6,718 nt of DNA from Dialister sp. (GTDB taxonomy: Bacteria > Bacillota > Negativicutes > Veillonellales > Dialisteraceae), in assembly GCA_022722495.1 (NCBI GenBank), contig JAIJLI010000118.1, positions 1 through 6,718 of the forward strand. The letters are read 5' to 3'. Every line of letters starts with the position of its first letter. Within the stretch, counting starts at the first letter, position 1. Shown in pieces: positions 5,123-6,718 of the stretch. A program made the position numbers and the translations under genes. The notes under the pieces were generated by a model. That model saw only the letters and a program-made list of their open reading frames with translations. It did no database searches and was not told the origin of the DNA.

Positions 5123-5132
5123 GGTGTATACT
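5105..5132 (+). promoter_or_regulatory. Promoter of dcuB
   Basis: TTGATA (5105-5110) and TATACT (5127-5132) each match the consensus at 5 of 6 positions, with a 16-bp spacer. Transcription would start near 5139, about 49 nt before the ATG. The -35 sits inside TTGATAGACTCAA, which resembles an FNR box but has five bases between the TTGA and TCAA arms instead of six. Confidence 0.72.
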
Positions 5133-5187
5133 ATAAATCATCGAATCATCCAAAATAAGCATACAACAAAAATGGAGGAAATGATTT

Positions 5188-6528
5188 ATGGAAATGCTAT
5201 TGGGGTTTATTGTCCTTCTCGGGTGTCTCTTCCTGGGAATTAAGCACGGGGGGATCGGGCTTGCGGTCATCAGCGGCATCGGTCTTACGCTGTACACGTT
5301 TGTTTTCCACTACAAGCCGGGCACGCCGCCGATCGGCGTCATGCTGACCATTCTGGCGGTCGTCACCTGCGCGGGCTTCCTGCAGACGTCCGGCGGGCTG
5401 ACGGTCATGCTGAAGTATGCGGAAAAATTCCTGCGCAACAATCCGAAGCACATCACGATCCTGGCTCCGGTGACGACCTGGTTCCTTACTGTCCTCTGCG
5501 GCACGGGTCATGTCGTGTACACCATGTTCCCGATCATTTATGATATTTCTATCAAGCAGAATATCCGCCCGGAACGTCCGATGGCGGTATCGTCCATCGC
5601 ATCCCAGATGGGGATCTCGGCATCTCCTGTATCGGTCGCTGTCGTTTCCATCGTAGGCTTCATGGCGGTGGCGGGCTACACCTTCAACCTGCTGCAGATC
5701 CTTGCGGTGTCCATCCCTGCGACTTTGATCGGCGTCATCTGTGCGGCTCTTGTCAGCTATAAGAGAGGCAAGGATCTTGAGAATGATCCCACGTTCCAGG
5801 AAATGATCAAGGATCCGGAACAGAAGGCCTATGTCTTTGGCGAGAATGAATCGCTGCAGGGCAAGGAGCTGCCGCCTTCTTATTATCATGCGACCATCAT
5901 TTTCCTCGTGGGGATCATCCTCATCGCGATCCTGGGCAATTTCCCGGATCTTCTGCCGCACTTTGCTGATGCGAAGGGCAAGATGAAGGCGATCTCTATG
6001 ACGACGGTCATCCAGATCATCATGCTCCTGATCTCTGCGATCATTCTCTTCGTCTGCAAGACGAAGGCGAAGGAGGTCGGAAACAGCCAGGTCTTCCGTG
6101 CGGGGGTCGTCGCACTGGTCTCTGTATACGGTGTCGCTTGGATGGCGGATACCTATTTTGCGAATCATATGTCGATCCTGAAGACCTTCCTGGGCTCTGT
6201 CGTTACGGCATATCCATGGGCGTATGCGGTCGTTCTCTTCTTCACCTCGAAGCTAGTCAATTCTCAGGGCGCGGCCGTCGCTATCGTCATGCCGATGGCA
6301 CTCAATCTGGGCATGGATCCGATCATGGTGCTGTCTTTCATCCCTGCCTGCTATGGTTACTTCTTCCTGCCGACCTACCCGTCGGATCTGGCGTGCATCG
6401 GCTTTGACCGTTCCGGTACGACAAGGATCGGGAAGTTTGTCCTGAACCACAGCTTCATGCTGCCGGGGCTCACCGGTGTCGTGACAGCCTGCGTCGCCGG
6501 CTTCATCATCGCACATGTGCTGTACTAA
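5188..6528 (+). CDS. dcuB: Anaerobic C4-dicarboxylate antiporter DcuB
   Basis: This is an inner-membrane Dcu-family carrier that exchanges fumarate, malate or aspartate for succinate during anaerobic growth. The 446 residues equal the length of E. coli DcuB. It has many hydrophobic segments across both halves and a hydrophilic middle loop (about 192-232). Segments closer to DcuB than DcuA as I recall them are FVFHYKPGTPPIGVML (38-53), CGTGHVVYTMFPIIYD (104-119), IRPERPMAVSSIASQMG (126-142), RGKDLENDPTFQ (193-204), YPWAYAVVLFFTSKLVNSQ (342-360), and PTYPSDLACIGFDRSGTTR (395-413). The ATG at 5188 follows GGAGG (5174-5178) by 9 nt. It has its own promoter and terminator, so it is probably monocistronic. 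In succinate-fermenting anaerobes such a carrier can serve succinate uptake or export; which applies here is not visible. No DcuS/DcuR sensor genes adjoin. Confidence 0.95.
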   Translation: MEMLLGFIVLLGCLFLGIKHGGIGLAVISGIGLTLYTFVFHYKPGTPPIGVMLTILAVVTCAGFLQTSGGLTVMLKYAEKFLRNNPKHITILAPVTTWFLTVLCGTGHVVYTMFPIIYDISIKQNIRPERPMAVSSIASQMGISASPVSVAVVSIVGFMAVAGYTFNLLQILAVSIPATLIGVICAALVSYKRGKDLENDPTFQEMIKDPEQKAYVFGENESLQGKELPPSYYHATIIFLVGIILIAILGNFPDLLPHFADAKGKMKAISMTTVIQIIMLLISAIILFVCKTKAKEVGNSQVFRAGVVALVSVYGVAWMADTYFANHMSILKTFLGSVVTAYPWAYAVVLFFTSKLVNSQGAAVAIVMPMALNLGMDPIMVLSFIPACYGYFFLPTYPSDLACIGFDRSGTTRIGKFVLNHSFMLPGLTGVVTACVAGFIIAHVLY

Positions 6529-6548
6529 GACATATATGAGAGACTAAG

Positions 6549-6586
6549 AAAACGCTCCTGTCGAACATTCGACGGGAGCGTTTTTT
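6549..6586 (+). terminator. Rho-independent terminator of dcuB, possibly bidirectional
   Basis: AAAACGCTCCTGTCGA (6549-6564) pairs with TCGACGGGAGCGTTTT (6569-6584) around an ACAT loop, with one T-G wobble. A TTTTTT run lies at 6581-6586. On the minus strand the hairpin is followed by TTTT, so it could also stop a convergent transcript from the possible gene at 6668-6718. It starts 20 nt after the dcuB stop. Confidence 0.93.
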
Positions 6587-6601
6587 CGTGTGTGGTGGCA
6601 G

Positions 6602-6650
6602 AAGTCAGAAGTCTAAAGTCTAACGTGTCTTTGTCTAATCCCCAAGTCCC
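6602..6650. repeat. AGTCTAA short tandem-repeat tract
   Basis: AGTCTAA occurs in tandem at 6610-6616 and 6617-6623, preceded by AAGTCAG and followed by GTCTTTGTCTAATCCCC. The core GTCTAA and the CTAATCCCC string resemble, in inverted form, the GACTAGG and GGGGATTAG strings at 1671-1744. No gene or regulatory role is apparent. Confidence 0.42.
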
Positions 6651-6667
6651 CAGTCTCTCACAACTCA

Positions 6668-6718
6668 CTAAAGAGCGGTGAGTACATCATAAAGAGGGTA
6701 CAGGTGGTGATCGTGGTG
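6668..6718 (-). CDS. Possible 3' end of a convergent minus-strand gene
   Basis: The minus strand from the window edge reads HHDHHLYPLYDVLTAL and then TAG (6670-6668). Only 16 codons are visible and the His-rich start comes from a GTGGTG-rich stretch. The position suits a gene convergent with dcuB that shares the 6549-6586 terminator. It is not long enough to exclude a chance frame, and a plus-strand frame also runs open to the edge. No product can be named. Confidence 0.3.
   Translation of the reverse strand, partial: HHDHHLYPLYDVLTAL

Noticed and set aside
4830..5297. 155-codon minus-strand frame across the crotonase-dcuB intergenic region
   Set aside because: It starts inside dcuB, covers both divergent promoters, and has no domain-like sequence.

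Overview
The window looks like part of an anaerobic Firmicutes-type genome. The coding regions have moderate GC, the ribosome binding sites are strong AGGAGG types, intrinsic terminators end in T-runs, and there is a DcuB-type C4-dicarboxylate antiporter. The intergenic regions are full of hairpin repeats of a style I associate with Negativicutes such as Dialister and its relatives. That assignment is inference from style, not from a marker gene.

Layout. Positions 1-40 hold the first codons of a minus-strand gene leaving the window. It is divergent from an unrecognised plus-strand gene (430-1617) that encodes a soluble, mostly charged protein with a single C-terminal membrane segment. The AT-rich stretch between them (41-429) contains two short perfect inverted repeats and two consensus -10 hexamers, but no convincing gene. 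Positions 1618-2195 are non-coding and made of dispersed hairpin repeats and short tandem repeats. An extended -10 promoter at 2193-2201 then starts a leader of about 255 nt in front of mnmA (2463-3521), the tRNA U34 2-thiolation enzyme, which ends in a clear terminator (3529-3568). Positions 3569-4000 are a second repeat mosaic, including a 168-bp element with 32-bp imperfect terminal inverted repeats. A minus-strand crotonase-family gene (4001-4798) follows, with isomerase-like rather than hydratase-like active-site residues. It is divergent from dcuB (5188-6528), a full-length fumarate/succinate antiporter with its own promoter and terminator. The last 51 bases may be the 3' end of a convergent minus-strand gene.

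How the genes relate. Each intact gene appears to be its own transcription unit, so no operon is visible. MnmA is housekeeping tRNA modification. DcuB serves anaerobic succinate/fumarate exchange. The crotonase acts on an acyl-CoA substrate that cannot be fixed from sequence.

The most unusual content is not a gene system but the two repeat mosaics flanking mnmA. They share several repeat modules, some in inverted orientation, and one hairpin family shows compensatory base changes. I see no CRISPR array, recognisable transposase, defence system, tRNA or rRNA.
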